Shown: positions 61,260 through 64,000 of the stretch, one piece after another
Numbering within the stretch: position 1 is the first letter of the stretch
How the letters are laid out: every line of letters starts with the position of its first letter
Notes under the pieces: model-generated
Databases searched by the model: none
The model's input: the letters and a program-made list of their open reading frames with translations, nothing else
Told to the model about the DNA's origin: nothing
Assembly: GCA_026874595.1 (NCBI GenBank)
Contig: CM049307.1
Location: 48,461,678 to 48,525,677, forward strand
Direction: 5' to 3'
DNA: 64,000 bases
Source: Sipunculus nudus
Lineage: Eukaryota > Annelida > Sipuncula > Golfingiida > Sipunculidae
Position numbers and translations under genes: made by a program

Positions 61260-62621
61260 CCTCTAAGATCCTGTAAGGAATAAAGATAAGAATTTCAAAC
61301 CTGATTGTTTCTAAAATGTCATGCTTGTCTTTGAATGTCATTAAATTAAAATTATTTTGAAATCTGCTACATATTGTTTAAAAACACAAATATGCATATT
61401 CTATATGTGGTGAAAGTTTTACTGAAAGAATTTTATATTACTGTCCTCACGTTAGGTGGTATCATCATCATATTAAAGCAATATATGCTGGATTTCTGGG
61501 TGTAATACTATATATATAGTATATTTGAAAATGATTTCTTTTCAGTTTTAGCTTATGATATTGGCTAGTAGCAATTATTTTTCTGACTTACAGTCATACT
61601 CCATGTATACATCCAACCCATAAATGTCAGGATAAAAAAAAGCATCTTTCATTAGAAACCATCAATCCATCCGCACCCAAGGTCAACTTGAAGCTGGCAA
61701 TAAATGTTTTTATGCTTTTACTTATTTACTTTTAAGATTTTATGAAACAATAATGGTAATAAGTAATGTCATAATCACAATAACAGGGATGTCATATTAT
61801 AAACATGAGTGAAGCACTTTAATAAAATCGCCTGTTATATTAAATATATTTTCCCTCTAGATGACCACTTTCATAGGAAGCATGGAATAGTTTCTTATGT
61901 ATTAACTATCATTTTTGTAAAAGTTCTGTGAAAATCGTGATTTGTTCAATTATTAACTTTTTAATAACATATATTTTACTGATTATTATATACCCCTTCT
62001 AATCCCTAGCTGTAACTTTTATGCATGCATATAGTGCTTCCAGTACATAAAATAATTGAAAAAGTTTTAAACACTTTTGCCCCATTTTTACTTTTTACAT
62101 TGGTACGTTTTTTTATCACTTAAAATTACTAATTCTTATGTAAACATGTTCAAAAATGGTAACTTAAAATTGTTTTACAAATTTATTCATAAAAGTGTCT
62201 GTATAATTCTCGTTTTACCAGCCTGGGCTTAAAGCAGCAATATACTATGTCAAGTCTAGAATTGATTCCCATACCCGCATGCTCAATGCTTTATTATAAG
62301 AACTGCCCCTTAAAAGGCAACATTTTTACCATCAAAATGGCGGCCTGTATAAAGGGGTTTAAAATTTGACATTTTCAAGTGACTGCAACTTTATGTACTG
62401 CATGTAGTACTTTCAGTACATCAAATTATTTAAAGTTTTTTTTTCATTTTTCCCTAATATTTTATCTAATTATTTTATTTTAATATTTAATTTGGCCACC
62501 TTTCTATTGAACTTATAATTGAATAAACTTATAAGAAAAATTACCAATGTTATTTCATAAAAAATTATGTTTTACAATCTTATGGTAAAATACTATATAA
62601 TATACATAAATTAATATATTC

Positions 62622-62666
<45 letters not shown>

Positions 62667-63247
62667 TTTTTTTAGAAACATATGAATGTGAATATAATGC
62701 CATGGTCATTTGCTTCATTAATGTCATTATAAAGTATTTAATAAAGGTGAAATAAGGGATGAGGTCAACGTTGCACTTTGTAAGGACAGAGTAAGGCTTC
62801 AGTGAATATGCTTACAAGGGCATGACAGCCTGAGTGCTTTTGTCACTCAAGTTTATAAATGAGTTGAGGGAGAAAGAGAGGGGATAGTATGGTCTGTATA
62901 GGCCATGTTATACAACCTAAGGAATGCAGCAGGTTCAGGCTAGGTCAGACAATAATGGCTTTGGCTTCCTTTGCTGGAGTTGGTGTAATGCCTCCTGGCA
63001 GCTTCTCAGGAGCCAGTCACACTGATATGTGACACTATGACATATCAACTACATGTACAGAAAAGTTAGTCTAAAATCACACACACAGTCACACACACAT
63101 TTGAATACATATATATGCACAAATACCTCTATTTACACAACACGCATAGATACATACATATATATTATGTATGTGATGAGAAAAAATATGCAAAAGTTCA
63201 GTTCGAAAATCAGATTCAAACCTCAATCTTCATTTTACATATTCCTA

Positions 63248-63311
<64 letters not shown>

Positions 63312-63351
63312 TCCATCTATAAAAAAATGAACCAGCAGGGCTATTCATACA

Positions 63352-63392
<41 letters not shown>

Positions 63393-63580
63393 TGATTTCA
63401 AACACAAACATATATGGACTCAGTACAAACATATATGGATTGATTAAATTATCCTTATAAATACATTTCAGACTAACTGGCTTGTTGGCCAGGAAACCTT
63501 TCCACTTAATTGCCAATATTTTTCATTATTATATAACAATGCAAGTATTAAAACAGGAAAGAATGAAGAATAAAAATATA
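60641..63580. other. AT-rich intergenic DNA with long (AT)n runs
   Basis: (AT)n runs lie at 60959-60991, 61061-61121, 61173-61258, 62624-62662, 63251-63309 and 63354-63391. The 50 bp AACCTCTAAGATCCTGTAAG... flank occurs twice (61121 and 61258), marking a local duplication. Reading frames here are IYIYIY translations of the runs. No gene is seen. Confidence 0.8.
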
Positions 63581-63590
63581 CTCACAATGC

Positions 63591-63700
63591 TTGAACACGT
63601 CTAGCAGATTTGACTGTTTTGGCTGCACTGCTGTTTCCCGCCAGAATGTTGGCCTCACAAGGACACAGAAACCAAAGACGAACCTAGTGCTGCTGGTGGT
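63591..63700 (-). other. Exon-like segment of an unidentified gene or element
   Basis: On the - strand a segment open in two frames runs to a consensus donor AAGCATT|gtgagt (intron start about 63590). One frame reads RPTFWRETAVQPKQSNLLDV and then FKH; the other reads ANILAGNSSAAKTVKSARRV and then QAL. Possible acceptors are ttgtgag or agcactag upstream. No family is recognised, no partner exon is assigned, and it may be repeat-derived or chance. Confidence 0.2.
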
Positions 63701-64000
63701 GGGGAGGGGTTACACAAGTGCACTTTAGGGGATCATTTGACAAGTGACACACTGACAGTTGATGTGAGAGGGCTGCAGTGTTCACAGGTCAAGTGAGGTT
63801 GCTGTACAGTCCACCAATTAATTAATGGTTACTGGATAAATTTCAAGTTTGGAAATAATAGCACAGTTTTTAATTACCAGATTCTTGATTGATATATATT
63901 ACCATTTTTATTTTGTTCACTGAATATACAAACTACTGTCAGGAAAACAAATCTTCTAAGTTTTTAATGTATATTATTGCTGGGGTGACAGTGCCGTCAC

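Overview
The window is eukaryotic nuclear DNA: AT-rich, intron-dominated and crowded with short non-autonomous transposons, minisatellites, (AT)n runs and homopolymer G/C tracts. Two genes can be rebuilt exon by exon. Their sequences are clearly animal but not vertebrate. The repeat style, such as elements ending in TTTAGCTCAGCTGA with GTCC-rich flanks, suggests a lophotrochozoan, most likely a mollusc and perhaps a bivalve. That placement is inference.

Gene 1 lies on the + strand at 10762-44621 and encodes an I-kappa-B kinase (IKK alpha/beta family) of 758 residues in 19 coding exons. All splice phases join without a frame break. The protein has a kinase domain with the activation-loop motif SLCTS, a ubiquitin-like domain, a helical scaffold/dimerisation domain, a Ser-rich linker and a C-terminal NEMO-binding-like motif, MDWTFL. 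Gene 2 lies on the - strand at 58858-49775 and encodes a multiple inositol polyphosphate phosphatase (MINPP1 family) of 464 residues in 4 coding exons. It has a signal peptide, the RHGxRxP and HAE catalytic motifs and a C-terminal HTEL ER-retention-like signal. The genes converge tail to tail, with about 5.1 kb between their stop codons.

Layout. 1-10735: upstream DNA with transposon fragments, a LINE reverse-transcriptase remnant and a 3 x 180 bp tandem element. 10762-44621: IKK, whose introns hold several MITE families, elements A-C (the TTTAGCTCAGCTGA family), a roughly 2.2 kb element with inverted ends, and satellites carrying repeated short palindromes. 44622-49774: intergenic DNA and probable 3' UTRs, including a minisatellite about 0.3 kb past the IKK stop. 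49775-58858: MINPP1, whose 6 kb first intron holds a 1.2 kb hAT-like element with target-site duplication, a CCAAT minisatellite and element D, which ends beside the exon 1 splice donor. 58859-64000: probable MINPP1 promoter side with a TGATGTCA-type array, a palindromic AGGGTTCTTT array, (AT)n runs and one unexplained exon-like segment near the right edge.

The two genes do not form an operon or an evident joint system. IKK acts in NF-kB signalling and MINPP1 in inositol phosphate turnover in the ER lumen. I found no wholly new system. The main oddities are short palindromic, transcription-factor-like motifs amplified in unrelated tandem arrays, an in-frame 12-nt microexon candidate inside a MITE in IKK, and sequence departures in the IKK substrate lobe and NEMO-binding motif.
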